Below are positions 35,841 through 45,396 of a DNA stretch of 64,000 nucleotides, one piece after another (the stretch's first letter is position 1; each line of letters opens with the position of its first letter). Source of the stretch: Pedobacter sp. BAL39 (GTDB lineage: Bacteria; Bacteroidota; Bacteroidia; Sphingobacteriales; Sphingobacteriaceae); the NCBI RefSeq assembly GCF_000170795.1, contig NZ_ABCM01000023.1, positions 1-64,000 on the forward strand, in the 5' to 3' direction. Below the pieces are notes generated by a model. It was given only the letters and a program-made list of their open reading frames with translations. It was not told where the DNA came from and made no database searches. The translations under genes and the position numbers were made by a program.

Positions 35841-37021
35841 GACAAGATTGCATTTAGTTCACCATTAACCGCGGCTGATATAACGGCGGTTCGTTTTTCT
35901 TTTAATAAGTCTATTGAATCTCTTATTTTTTTTACAGCTAAACCATTTTTTTTATCTAGTTCTAGTAAATAATTTGAGATTGAACGTTGCTCATTTATAG
36001 GAGGGAATACTATAAATAAATTTTTAATTACATCAACTGATAATCCTGGTTGTGCAGCTGCTAATGAATATTGATTTAGATTCATCAATTCTAGCTGCTT
36101 TCCCAGCCAATAATAATCAAACAGAGCGATTGGATTACATACTATAGCATGTTCTGTCGCCCAAAATTTTTCATTAGCAAAATTAATATTGCCACATAAT
36201 GCTCCCTGACGTCCGATTAAAATAAGATCTCCTTCGTGATTATAATTGTCAAAATAGCCACGCGCTCCATTCCCTCCAAAAACTTTAAAATCACCTTCTT
36301 CTTTAATATTTTCAGCAGGTAAAAAATCTCCACTTTTTAAATTTGAAACATATTTCAATTTCACTAGTTCCCAATGTTTCGGAATATATCCTAACCACTG
36401 AATTCCAGAATCTTTCATAGAAACATTCGGATCTAAGCCCTTAGTTACCGTTTGGTTGATCACTGCTTTTTTCTTTTCTTCGAGAATAGTGACTAGCTGG
36501 GTTTTCTTCTCAATTAAGGCATCTATTTTCGCTACTTCATTATCAAGATAGTCAACTATTTTGTTTTGTTGTGAAAGTGATGGTAAGGGAGCTTTGTAGC
36601 TCTTCATTTCATCAGCATTCAACTCTAAAAAAGTTGAACCTCTACCTAAATTATTCAGCTTGTCCTTCTGAATTAAAAAGTAATAATAGTAGTATTTAAC
36701 ATTAATATCAGAATTTTTTTGTTCAAGAATAAAGCAGCCTTGATTACAGCTTGAAGGTAATGTAGTAATAGCTAAATTTCCAATAGGGGCTCGTTTTGTA
36801 ATGATTATTGAATTTGCCACTCCAAATTTTAAATTCGCATTCTCTACTCCTTCATCCGTGATTTTTCTATTGGATTCATCTACATATATTTTATTACCAA
36901 TTTTCCCTAAATCATCTGGGGTAAACCAATTATGATCGCCATCCCAGAAAAATGCCTGACCAGATTCCGGAGTAGATCCACTGAAAATATTGAATATATA
37001 TTTAACTGATATTTGATTCAT
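35837..37021 (-). CDS. hsdS: Type I restriction-modification specificity subunit
   Basis: This 394-aa DNA-recognition subunit has two target-recognition domains (about 5-150 and 205-350). They are separated by a helical spacer (DALIEKKTQLVTILEEKKKA) and the conserved repeat GIQWLGYIPKHWELVKLKYV, with a matching C-terminal helix (LLKEKRTAVISAAVNGEL). The N-terminus starts directly in the first TRD without the usual GxxWLGxIPxHW block, so the first half-repeat is shortened. It follows hsdM by 7 bp and overlaps the ATPase gene by 4 nt. No inverted repeats suggesting phase variation were seen. Confidence 0.93.
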   Translation of the reverse strand: MNQISVKYIFNIFSGSTPESGQAFFWDGDHNWFTPDDLGKIGNKIYVDESNRKITDEGVENANLKFGVANSIIITKRAPIGNLAITTLPSSCNQGCFILEQKNSDINVKYYYYYFLIQKDKLNNLGRGSTFLELNADEMKSYKAPLPSLSQQNKIVDYLDNEVAKIDALIEKKTQLVTILEEKKKAVINQTVTKGLDPNVSMKDSGIQWLGYIPKHWELVKLKYVSNLKSGDFLPAENIKEEGDFKVFGGNGARGYFDNYNHEGDLILIGRQGALCGNINFANEKFWATEHAIVCNPIALFDYYWLGKQLELMNLNQYSLAAAQPGLSVDVIKNLFIVFPPINEQRSISNYLLELDKKNGLAVKKIRDSIDLLKEKRTAVISAAVNGELNAILS

Positions 37022-37028
37022 TACTATG

Positions 37029-39029
37029 TTAATTATTCAATAATTCTAAAATTTCCTTTTCAATCTCACTCAATTCTTTATTGATGACTTTTAAAGAACG
37101 ATTCTCCGCATTTTTAAAGAAATAACGGTTAAAATTGATTTCGTAACCTACTTTGTCTTTAGAGCGATCCGTCCATGCATCAGGTGCAAAGGGTAAAACT
37201 TCGTTTTTGAAATAGGTGTCAATATCTATCTTCAATGGCACATTTTCGAATTCCCTTAAATCTGCATCCGCTTCAAAGTCATTTTTTCCTTTTTGTACTT
37301 TGGCTGCTTCGGGATCTTTATCAGTAAATACGTTGCGGAAAATTACCAATTCTCTAGCCGACCATTTCTGTTCACTTATCTTTTTGATGTCTTTCAATAC
37401 CTTGTTCCAATCCATCAGGATTTCCTGACCTAATTTTTTGTCAATTGTCTGTACATCGTCTAGCAAATGTGGGCAAGCATCTAAAAATGCTAGTTTTCTT
37501 TCTGCCGTCATTTGGTATTTCAAACGTAAAGGACGTTCTACCGTTACCCGTGTAAAACCAAAATCTTCATTATCGAATAGCTTAGCATTTGTCGTATTGT
37601 CAAACTGACCGTATTCGGTAATAATCTCGGCTATTTGATTCGGCTCCATCACATGAATAATTCCATCATCTACCTCACCTTCACCTATTTTTCGGCGTTT
37701 GCTTCCCTGGCTTTTTCGCATTTGGATATAAAATTCCCGGGCATCAAACAATTGAATTTTACCTTTTCGATTCTTAGATTTTCTGTTGGTCAAAACCCAG
37801 ATATAGGTATTGATACCTGTGTTATAAAACATCTGTTCCGGCAAGGCAATAATACCTTCCAGCCAGTCATTTTCTATAATCCATTTTCGAATATCACTTT
37901 CACCTGAACCGGCTCCCCCCGAGAACATAGGTGAACCACTGAATACAATGGCTAAACGGGAACCGAATTTTTTATTTTTGGGTTCATAAGGCTCAAACTT
38001 GCTGATCATGTGCTGCAAAAACAATAAAGCACCATCGTTCACACGAGGTAAACCTGCTTCAAAACGACCTGTTTTATCACGATCTATCTGTGGTTTTTGC
38101 TTTTTCCAATCCACACCAAAAGGTGGGTTGGCAATCAGATAATCAAAAGTATCATCTTCGAATTGATCTTCAGTTAAAGTATCTCCAAATTTTATCTCAC
38201 CTTCTGCTTGTTCATATTTTCCAACTTTATCTGAACTACGGCCCTTTATTAATAAATCTGACGCAGCAGTAGCATAAGCTCTCTTATTGTACTCTTGTCC
38301 ATATGTCAACAATATAATGTCAGAGTTATTTTGCTTCAGATAATTTTTAGCTTCAGATAACATCCCACCTGTACCACAGGTGGGATCTAAGATTTTTCTC
38401 AAGTGATACTTATCTCTCAAAAATTTATCATCATCCACAAACAATAGATTGACCATCAACTTGATAATCTCACGAGGCGTAAAGTGATCCCCGGCCGTTT
38501 CATTGGCTAATTCGTTGAATCGACGAATCAGGTTTTCGAATATCAACCCCATGTCCCGGTTAGAAACTAAGCTGGGATGCAAGTTGACCTTTGCAAACTC
38601 AGAAACGATTAGATATAAAATATTGGCATCGTTCATTGCAAAGATCTCTTTCTCAAAGTCGAAGTATTCAAAGATTCGTCGCACATTAGGTGAAAACCCA
38701 TTGATGTAGCTCACCAGATCCTGAGCAATACTATCAGGTGCTCCCTTCAATTTTTCAAATGTAAAAGGAGAGGTATTATAAAATTTTTGACCTGTAATTT
38801 TTTCTAACTTGGAACTTAAAATAGAAGGAGGTATTTCTCCTTTATACCTCACCTTTAAGCTCTCAAATTCTTGCAAAACGTCCGATTTCGAATTTTCCAG
38901 TACTGAATCAAAACGACGCAAAACCGTCATAGGTAGCATCACTCGTTCGTATTGTGGAGGACGGTAAGGTCCACGTAATAAGTCTGCTATATCCCAAATG
39001 AATTTGATATGTTGTTGATGTGTCGTCAT
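37029..39029 (-). CDS. hsdM: Type I restriction-modification methyltransferase subunit
   Basis: This 666-aa N6-adenine methyltransferase subunit protects host DNA. It has an N-terminal HsdM helical domain (about 1-150), the SAM-binding DPTCGTGGM (215-223) and the catalytic NPPF (301-304). It is longer than the usual 500-530 aa because of a C-terminal extension from about residue 500 (KLGQEILMDWNKVLKDIKK and onward), as in some other Bacteroidota HsdM proteins. It is the second gene of the operon, 65 bp after the XRE gene. Confidence 0.96.
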   Translation of the reverse strand: MTTHQQHIKFIWDIADLLRGPYRPPQYERVMLPMTVLRRFDSVLENSKSDVLQEFESLKVRYKGEIPPSILSSKLEKITGQKFYNTSPFTFEKLKGAPDSIAQDLVSYINGFSPNVRRIFEYFDFEKEIFAMNDANILYLIVSEFAKVNLHPSLVSNRDMGLIFENLIRRFNELANETAGDHFTPREIIKLMVNLLFVDDDKFLRDKYHLRKILDPTCGTGGMLSEAKNYLKQNNSDIILLTYGQEYNKRAYATAASDLLIKGRSSDKVGKYEQAEGEIKFGDTLTEDQFEDDTFDYLIANPPFGVDWKKQKPQIDRDKTGRFEAGLPRVNDGALLFLQHMISKFEPYEPKNKKFGSRLAIVFSGSPMFSGGAGSGESDIRKWIIENDWLEGIIALPEQMFYNTGINTYIWVLTNRKSKNRKGKIQLFDAREFYIQMRKSQGSKRRKIGEGEVDDGIIHVMEPNQIAEIITEYGQFDNTTNAKLFDNEDFGFTRVTVERPLRLKYQMTAERKLAFLDACPHLLDDVQTIDKKLGQEILMDWNKVLKDIKKISEQKWSARELVIFRNVFTDKDPEAAKVQKGKNDFEADADLREFENVPLKIDIDTYFKNEVLPFAPDAWTDRSKDKVGYEINFNRYFFKNAENRSLKVINKELSEIEKEILELLNN

Positions 39030-39094
39030 TTTTATTATTTATCGATTCTCGTCTTAATTTTCTACTTCAATTTGTATGTTAGGCAAATCTCCCA

Positions 39095-39298
39095 TTAACT
39101 TTTGCTTGTTGGGTTTAATAATTCCCGTACATCAATTTTCAATAATTGGGCAATCTCTGCCAAAGTTTCCACTGATGGCTGTACTTCATTAGTACACCAA
39201 CGGGAAACAGTACTGGCACTTTTGCCCAGCTCTTTAGCCAACCATTTACTGGTTCTAGATTGTTCTGTTAGTACAATTTTCAGTCGATTGATTTTCAT
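39095..39298 (-). CDS. Small XRE-type HTH regulator
   Basis: This 67-aa protein consists of a single HTH_3/XRE domain (SKWLAKELGKSASTVSRWCTNEVQPSVETLAEIAQLLKI). It leads the operon, 65 bp before hsdM on the same strand, like a controller protein of a restriction-modification system. A palindrome 13 bp upstream of its start is a candidate operator. Confidence 0.9.
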   Translation of the reverse strand: MKINRLKIVLTEQSRTSKWLAKELGKSASTVSRWCTNEVQPSVETLAEIAQLLKIDVRELLNPTSKS

Positions 39299-39310
39299 AC
39301 GATGCTATTT

Positions 39311-39331
39311 AATACGCATATTGTGCGAATT
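39311..39331. promoter_or_regulatory. Candidate XRE operator
   Basis: Arms AATACGCA (39311-39318) and TGCGAATT (39324-39331) are inverted repeats with one mismatch, separated by 5 bp. They lie 13 bp upstream of the xre ATG and between the divergent xre and recombinase genes. Position fits autoregulation of the defence operon. Confidence 0.5.
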
Positions 39332-39465
39332 TAATGTTATTAATTATACAAACAAAGTATCAAAAGGAATTCCAAACCAGTTCACCTTTGCAATACCACC
39401 TAATTCCAACTCCTTTCGCAATCAAGGACTTAATTGCTACTATATTAACGCAAAGTTTTATCACT

Positions 39466-41111
39466 ATGAAAACAGCAATTATTTACATCAGAGTCAGCAC
39501 AGACGAACAAGCACAAAAAGGGTACTCTCAACGTAGCCAAGAAGAAAAATTAAATAAATATTGTAAAGACAATCAAATTGAAATTGTCCAGACCGTATTT
39601 GAAGACCATTCAGCAAAAAACTTCGAACGGCCGGCATGGACTACCATGATGAAACAATTGAACATGAATAAAGCTGCAAGGCCACGACTTATCCTATTTA
39701 CTCGTTGGGATCGATTTAGCAGGAATACAGCAAATGCTTATTACATGATCACGCAACTACAAAAACTCGGTATTGAACCTCAGGCTACAGATCAACCTTT
39801 GGATATGTCGGTACCTGAAAACAAAGTATTACTGGCGATGTACATTGTCACAGCAGAAGTAGAGAATGACCGAAGATCTTTAAATATTAAGCAAGGTATA
39901 CACAAAGCCAAGAAGGAAGGACGATATATGGGGCGAGCACCTATAGGTTATCTCAATATATCGTTGCCAGACGGAACAAAACAATCATTCCCCGTGAGCC
40001 AGAGGCAACATTAATCAAAAAAATATTTGAAGGATTCGATGAAAGTGTGTCCGTTCGCTCTTACTATAAAACAGTTCTCAATACAGGGTTAAAATGTAGT
40101 CTAAATGCTTTCTTCAATATACTTCAAAATCCAGTCTACTGTGGTAAAATAAGAGTCCCATCTTTAGATGGAAAAAATATAGTAGAGGTTTACGGAATCC
40201 ATAATTCTTTAATTTCGATAGAACTTTTTGATGAAGTACAATCAAGAATTAAACGACGCGACAAAAAATACATTAAACAAAACACCAATAGTGAACTTAT
40301 GTTTAGAGGAATACTCAGTTGTTCTCTTTGTTCAAAAAAAATGTCTGGAAGTGGTTCAAAAGGAAGGTCTAAAAAGTACTTTTATTATCATTGTTCTTCT
40401 TCTTGTGGTTATCGAGTACGGGCAGATCAAGTAAATGAAAACTTATTATCAGGGATTGGTTTGCTAAAACCCAATGTGGAATATACTCCAATTTTCGAAG
40501 ATCTTATCAGAAAGATTTACGGCAATTTGTACGAACAAAAATCTATTGATAAAACCAATATCAATAGATCATTACATATGATGATAGAACGAGTTGCTAA
40601 TGCAAGGGAGCTTTTAGTAAAAGGTATTATTGACGAAGAAGACTATCTTTCAATAAAATCAGACTGTGAGAATAGAATTGACATCTTAGGCACGCAACTC
40701 AATGATGTTTATAAACTTGATGTACAGCAGAAGCAGAGTTTAAAAAAGCCTACAAAATGTTTCTTAAAGCCCGCTCTTATTTTTCGTGGTACAGATAATT
40801 CTATAGAATTAAAAGTTGCTTCGTTGTTCTTGAATAAAGATTTTGTATATAACGATCCCGACTTTATAAGTCAATTGAAAGATGAGGTTAGGATCGTCTA
40901 TGGATCTCAGTACTCAAATGCGAAAGAGAATTTTGAAGAAGCAGACATTCTCAAAAATATTAGCAAAGAACAACAAGAGTTAATCTCGAATGTTATAAAA
41001 ATTGAATTGAACAAAGGGAATAAAATATCAACTCAAAATGCCACCAAAGTTCTATCCTTCCTGTTAAAACTTGCAGAAATTTGTATTTCTATCAAAATCA
41101 AGATCGGTTGA
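39466..41111 (+). pseudogene. Large serine recombinase, frameshifted
   Basis: The resolvase domain starts at the ATG at 39466 (MKTAIIYIRVSTDEQ, catalytic Ser11). The R-rich catalytic region (WDRFSRN) and VENDRRSLNIKQG are also present. The frame breaks in an A-run at 39978-39981: one missing A moves GTK out of frame with IIPREPEATLIKKIF. The rest (recombinase domain, a Cys zinc ribbon with CSLCSKK and a CGYR partner, and a C-terminal coiled region) continues to 41111. Restoring one base gives about 548 aa, normal for the family. It probably mobilised the island but is now inactive unless the base is a sequencing error. Confidence 0.87.
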
Positions 41112-41141
41112 AAAAATGAAAATATTTAAAAACGTGAACGT

Positions 41142-41156
41142 GGTTCGAATCCTGTC
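41142..41156 (+). other. tRNA T-arm-like sequence downstream of the recombinase
   Basis: GGTTCGAATCCTG (41142-41154) matches the T-arm of the nearby tRNA-Pro but in the opposite orientation and without the rest of a tRNA. It shares TCCTGTC with the T-arm-like site at the other end of the island (29046-29052). It may be an attachment-site remnant; this is speculative. Confidence 0.3.
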
Positions 41157-41271
41157 AACATATTTCAATATTCTCAACTTTTAATTCAAAAACAGTTAAA
41201 ACATACTTTTGCAACTAAAGAAAATCTCAACACGAACCCTTCCTATGGTTGGAAAAAGCCACTTAAACAAA

Positions 41272-41305
41272 AAATGGCACCACTTGTCTTTAAGTGGCGC
41301 CATTT
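41272..41305 (-). terminator. Terminator downstream of tRNA-Pro
   Basis: A 14-bp stem (41272-41285 with 41292-41305, one mismatch) and a 6-nt loop are followed in the minus direction by a T-rich tract. It starts about 10 bp after the tRNA-Pro 3' end. The plus-strand side also ends in a T-tract, so it may act both ways. Confidence 0.8.
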
Positions 41306-41315
41306 GGCTTTTTAG

Positions 41316-41390
41316 TCGGGGTGGCAGGATTCGAACCTACGACCTCCACATCCCAAATGTGGCGCGATACCGGGCTACGCTACACCCCGA
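41316..41390 (-). tRNA. tRNA-Pro (anticodon UGG)
   Basis: A 75-nt cloverleaf with acceptor TCGGGGT, T-arm GGTTCGAATCC and anticodon loop TTTGGGA (TGG at positions 34-36). No CCA is encoded. It lies downstream of tRNA-Ser and next to the island. Confidence 0.95.
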
Positions 41391-41482
41391 TCTTTGGTAT
41401 CACCTTTTTTCCTTCTTCCGAAGGGTGTGCAAAGTAACAATTTAAAAATGACAAATCCTATTGGATAAAATCAATTTTTAAA

Positions 41483-41570
<88 letters not shown>

Positions 41571-41638
41571 TTTTCAAAAAACGCTCCCCGTTTTCGGGAA
41601 TGCAAATATAGTGATTAGTTCATATTTGCAAAATAAAA

Positions 41639-43717
41639 TTACACATTTTGGAGGTAATCTATGCGCACATGATAGATGCTCATAAGCATAGTCTTGAATA
41701 TCAGTTTGATAGTTTCTAAATCTTTTAACGTAATATCACAGTTGTCAAGCTGATTTTGTTCAAGTTTGTAATTAATGATGCGTTCGACCAGGTCATTGAT
41801 GCCCTGGGCATCTGGATTTTTAAGGCTTCTTGAGGCCGCTTCCACCGAATCCGCAAGCATTAAAACACCTGTTTCCTTCGAAAAAGGGATGGGTCCGGGA
41901 TATCTGAAAATATTTTCATCCACAAATTTCTCCGGGGAGTTTTTCAAAAACGATTGATAAAAATAATCTACCCTCGTATTCCCATGGTGTGTTCTGATGA
42001 AATCAATGACAGTCTCCGGTAACTGATGCCTGCGCGTAATTTCAATACCCTTGTGAACGTGTTTAATAATGATCTGTGCACTTTGTTCGTAAGGCAACTT
42101 ATCATGCGGACTGACGCCGGTATTCTGGTTCTCGATGAAATACTGTGGGTTCTCAATTTTCCCAATATCATGATACAGCGCACCCGCCCGCACCAGCAGG
42201 GAATTCCCTCCTATCTTGAATATCGCTGCTTCTGCGAGGTTCGCCACCTGCAACGAATGCTGGAATGTCCCTGGCGCTTTATAAGCCAACTCACGCAGCA
42301 ATTTGTTATTGGTGTTCGTCAGCTCTATCAAAGCAATATCTGAGGTAATGCCGAACATCCGCTCGAAAGCGTAGATCAATGGATAGGCCAACAGCGAAAG
42401 CAACACACTAATGATAAACGGAGAGAAATTGGCCCATTCAATTTCTGTGAAAGACCCTTCCCTAAGCAGACCTATTCCGACAAAAGATATGAAGTACGCT
42501 GTGAGGATAAACAATGCTGACAACAACAGCTGTTCTCTTTTGATCAGGTTCCTGATGCTGTAGATGGCCACCATACCGGCAGTGATCTGGTAGAATACAA
42601 ATTCAAAGCTATTGGGCACAAAAAAACCGGCAATCAGCACCACCAGTAAATGCAGGTATAAAGCAAGCCTGGTATCAAATAAAATACGAATAATGATGGG
42701 AACGATACAAAAAGGAATGTAATAAATGCTATTCAGGTTCAGTTTAATGGCCCAGGTTAAACATAGCAGCATGGTAGTAATGACCAGCAAGAGCAGCGAC
42801 AGCTGCCTGTTATCAGCGAAGATGTCTTTCCTGAACAACTTCAGGAATACCATCTGAAGTGCCACGATAAACCCTACAAGGAGAATTTGCCCCAGATAGA
42901 CCAGCTTGCTGTCTCCTATTGTTTTTGTTTGTGCCTCATAAGCCTCCTTGAACGACTGCAGCTTCTGATAAACCTCATCATCGATCACATTATCTTTGGC
43001 AATGATCAGCTCTCCTTTCTGCACCATACCCCTCGTGGTCGAGAGACTGTTTACGGTATTGTTCTGCACCACGGTAGTCAGCTTGTCATCAAAAATGATA
43101 TTGGGCTGCAGATGGTCTTCCACCAATTCCAGGATCATGTCCTTCATCTTGAGATTGACAGAATTATATGTTCTTGAATAATATTCAAGTGCGGTATTTA
43201 CGGTAAAGACGTCCTGGGTGCTCAATTTCCTGCCAATATTATTGTCCATTAGTGTGAAATCATAGTACTTGTTGCCCTGCTGATGTTTGGCATCAGAGGC
43301 AATGATCCCGCGGGTATAAATTGCATCCAACAGCTTTAGTGAAGAAGTTTTGTAACCTACCCGGTCATTTTCAGGAAAAGCATTGGTTTTCCATTTGACA
43401 TCAAACTCATTCTGATAAGCTTCATCCACGGCATTGATGAGCTCCCGGTTCATCCTGTAAATTGGCAATACATTATCAAGTGCATCTTTTTTATCGGTGA
43501 TCACCTGGGGTGCAGTTTTCAATATGGCGAAACTGAAAGGAGAAATTAAGTCTTTGTTTTTCCAGACCTCTCCTTTTTCAAATTCGTACCTAAAGCGTGG
43601 TTGTTTTGGTAGAAAGGCGGTGACGATCACTACACAAAGCACCATCATCACATATTTGATATTGGACGAGTACTTGCGATAAAGCACCCTGTGGGAATTC
43701 TTTTTGATTTTAGCCAA
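41639..43717 (-). CDS. PgpH-type 7TM HD-domain phosphohydrolase
   Basis: This 692-aa membrane protein has the 7TMR-HD architecture of c-di-AMP phosphodiesterase PgpH. One N-terminal TM helix (about 22-40) is followed by an extracytoplasmic 7TMR-HDED domain (about 45-270). A cluster of seven TM helices (about 275-475) and a cytoplasmic HD domain with LVRAGALYHDIGKI (near 515) and IIKHVHKGIEI complete it. The reading frame begins with a TTG codon at 43717 (TTG GCT AAA ATC); the first in-frame ATG lies inside the first TM helix and an in-frame stop lies a few codons upstream. Product identity is from family knowledge; hydrolysis of c-di-AMP is inferred. Confidence 0.9.
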   Translation of the reverse strand: MAKIKKNSHRVLYRKYSSNIKYVMMVLCVVIVTAFLPKQPRFRYEFEKGEVWKNKDLISPFSFAILKTAPQVITDKKDALDNVLPIYRMNRELINAVDEAYQNEFDVKWKTNAFPENDRVGYKTSSLKLLDAIYTRGIIASDAKHQQGNKYYDFTLMDNNIGRKLSTQDVFTVNTALEYYSRTYNSVNLKMKDMILELVEDHLQPNIIFDDKLTTVVQNNTVNSLSTTRGMVQKGELIIAKDNVIDDEVYQKLQSFKEAYEAQTKTIGDSKLVYLGQILLVGFIVALQMVFLKLFRKDIFADNRQLSLLLLVITTMLLCLTWAIKLNLNSIYYIPFCIVPIIIRILFDTRLALYLHLLVVLIAGFFVPNSFEFVFYQITAGMVAIYSIRNLIKREQLLLSALFILTAYFISFVGIGLLREGSFTEIEWANFSPFIISVLLSLLAYPLIYAFERMFGITSDIALIELTNTNNKLLRELAYKAPGTFQHSLQVANLAEAAIFKIGGNSLLVRAGALYHDIGKIENPQYFIENQNTGVSPHDKLPYEQSAQIIIKHVHKGIEITRRHQLPETVIDFIRTHHGNTRVDYFYQSFLKNSPEKFVDENIFRYPGPIPFSKETGVLMLADSVEAASRSLKNPDAQGINDLVERIINYKLEQNQLDNCDITLKDLETIKLIFKTMLMSIYHVRIDYLQNV

Positions 43718-44362
43718 AATGATGAGTTCTTGATTTTATTCAAAAATAATACATTTTTTCTGGTAATTGTTTTAATTGCAACCGAACAGCGGTAAAACGG
43801 AGGAGTCAATTGAAAAGTGATGACGTATACCAGGGCAAATTCATGTAATTATATCAGCAGAATAATGTAAATTCTAAACCAAAATCCAGTAACTACACTC
43901 GAAAATTATATAGCCAATCTAGTGTACGGCTGAACCTGACGATCCCTAGACACGGGCTATACCAAGCCTATATCAAATCCACCCCATATCCACGTCTAGT
44001 CCACGTTTTTCTGGTAAAACGTAGACTTGAGATGCTTGCGATCTGGCTTCGTAATGGATTTGATATAGGCCTGCTAAGGAACTGGTACCTACCGTTACCA
44101 GGCGCAGATCCAACGGCAGCCAACCCGGGTCTAACGGTGACTAATCATGTAAGCAAAAGTGCTCCCCCAGGAATAGAACAGAAGACAAATTTAAGGTGTG
44201 AAAGCGCAAAGCAAATAAAAAGCTTGCATTTCACAAAAACATTTCAGTAATTAGTGATATCAAAATAATATCATAACAATAACACATATACAAGGTATTA
44301 AGATGACTACCAACAGTTAACAGTTTCATAAAACAATAATTTAACCAAAGCAGAACCCAGCT
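43718..44362. other. 645-bp gene-free region
   Basis: No convincing coding region. A 72-codon plus-strand frame at 44032-44250 has no recognisable domain and runs through the inverted-repeat structure. The stretch contains the nested inverted repeats at 43966-44070 and an AT-rich promoter-like segment before the SPFH gene. Confidence 0.6.
43966..44070. repeat. Nested inverted repeats
   Basis: Outer perfect arms of 16 bp (43966-43981 and 44055-44070; GCCTATATCAAATCCA and its complement) enclose an inner 11-bp hairpin with one wobble (GTCCACGTTTT with AAAACGTAGAC). The arrangement could be a structured RNA, a protein-binding site or a small non-autonomous repeat. Confidence 0.7.
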
Positions 44363-45220
44363 ATGTATCAGGAAAAAATCATCACCCCACCTTCAGGTTA
44401 TATTACCTTCTTTCTATTCCTCCTCCTTCTTGGCGGCGGCATCTTCGCCTGTGCCACACAACAGGTGGCAATTGGTGTCACCGTATTATTAATTGATTTC
44501 ATACTGGTGCTGCCCGGCCTGATCATCAACAATCCCAATGAAGCTAAAGTGCTCACACTTTTCGGCAAATATGTAGGCACGGTAAAAGCGGATGGCTTTT
44601 TCTGGGTAAACCCACTTACAGGAAAGAAAAAGGTTTCCTTAAAAGCCAGGAACCTGAATGGCCATCAGATTAAGGTGAACGACAAGCTGGGGAACCCTAT
44701 TGAAATTGCAGCTGTAGTGGTATGGCAGATAGAGGAAACTGCAAAGGCAAGCTTTGCAGTAGAAGATTATCTTCAGTATGTTACCATTCAAAGCGAGGCT
44801 GCAGTAAGACACCTTGCAAACATTTTTCCTTATGATAATTTTGAGGATGAAGAAGCAACCATCACACTAAAAGACGGTGCAGAAAAGGTAAGTTCCATAT
44901 TGGAGGCTGAGCTGAGTGAACGTTTGTCGAGGGCTGGCATACTGGTCATCGAGGCCAGGATCTCTCACCTTGCCTATGCGCAGGAGATTGCAAGTGCCAT
45001 GTTACAGCGTCAGCAGGCTACCGCGGTCATTGCTGCCCGGAAACTGATTGTCGAAGGTGCCGTAGGAATGGTGGAAATGGCACTGGACCGTTTATCAGAG
45101 AAAAACATTGTGGAGCTGGATGAGGAGCGAAAAGCGGCAATGGTAAGCAACCTGCTTGTGGTACTGTGCGGCGACCGTAATGTCCAGCCGGTGGTAAACA
45201 CAGGAACATTATACAATTAG
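44363..45220 (+). CDS. SPFH/Band 7 domain membrane protein
   Basis: This 285-aa protein has two closely spaced N-terminal TM helices (about 13-31 and 36-56). An SPFH domain follows (about 60-240, with [26 protein letters not shown] and [20 protein letters not shown]). The C-terminal helix ([22 protein letters not shown]) is typical of flotillin/prohibitin-like proteins that form oligomeric membrane assemblies. It is followed by a small ribbon-helix-helix gene, a pairing I recall as recurrent in bacteria. Confidence 0.92.
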   Translation: MYQEKIITPPSGYITFFLFLLLLGGGIFACATQQVAIGVTVLLIDFILVLPGLIINNPNEAKVLTLFGKYVGTVKADGFFWVNPLTGKKKVSLKARNLNGHQIKVNDKLGNPIEIAAVVVWQIEETAKASFAVEDYLQYVTIQSEAAVRHLANIFPYDNFEDEEATITLKDGAEKVSSILEAELSERLSRAGILVIEARISHLAYAQEIASAMLQRQQATAVIAARKLIVEGAVGMVEMALDRLSEKNIVELDEERKAAMVSNLLVVLCGDRNVQPVVNTGTLYN

Positions 45221-45396
45221 GCGCCACTTTTTCTCAGAAAATTGACAAGCAGCATTAATAAGCTCCACTCATCTGCAGTATGAGTAAGTAGCATTGTAAA
45301 AAACAACAGGGCAGCGTATAACACATTAGCAATACACGAGACGGCTACAAACACAATTGCCTGCAGACACCCGACGCATGTCAGATAAAAACAAAC

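Noticed and set aside
35837-37021. Phase-variable hsdS by recombinase inversion
   Set aside because: No inverted repeats or partial hsdS copies were seen, and the recombinase is a frameshifted large serine type.
41142-41156. A second tRNA gene downstream of the recombinase
   Set aside because: Only a T-arm-like stretch is present; no acceptor, D-arm or anticodon arm can be drawn around it.
44032-44250. A 72-codon plus-strand frame in the gene-free region
   Set aside because: It runs through one arm of the nested inverted repeat, has no recognisable fold and no ribosome-binding context.
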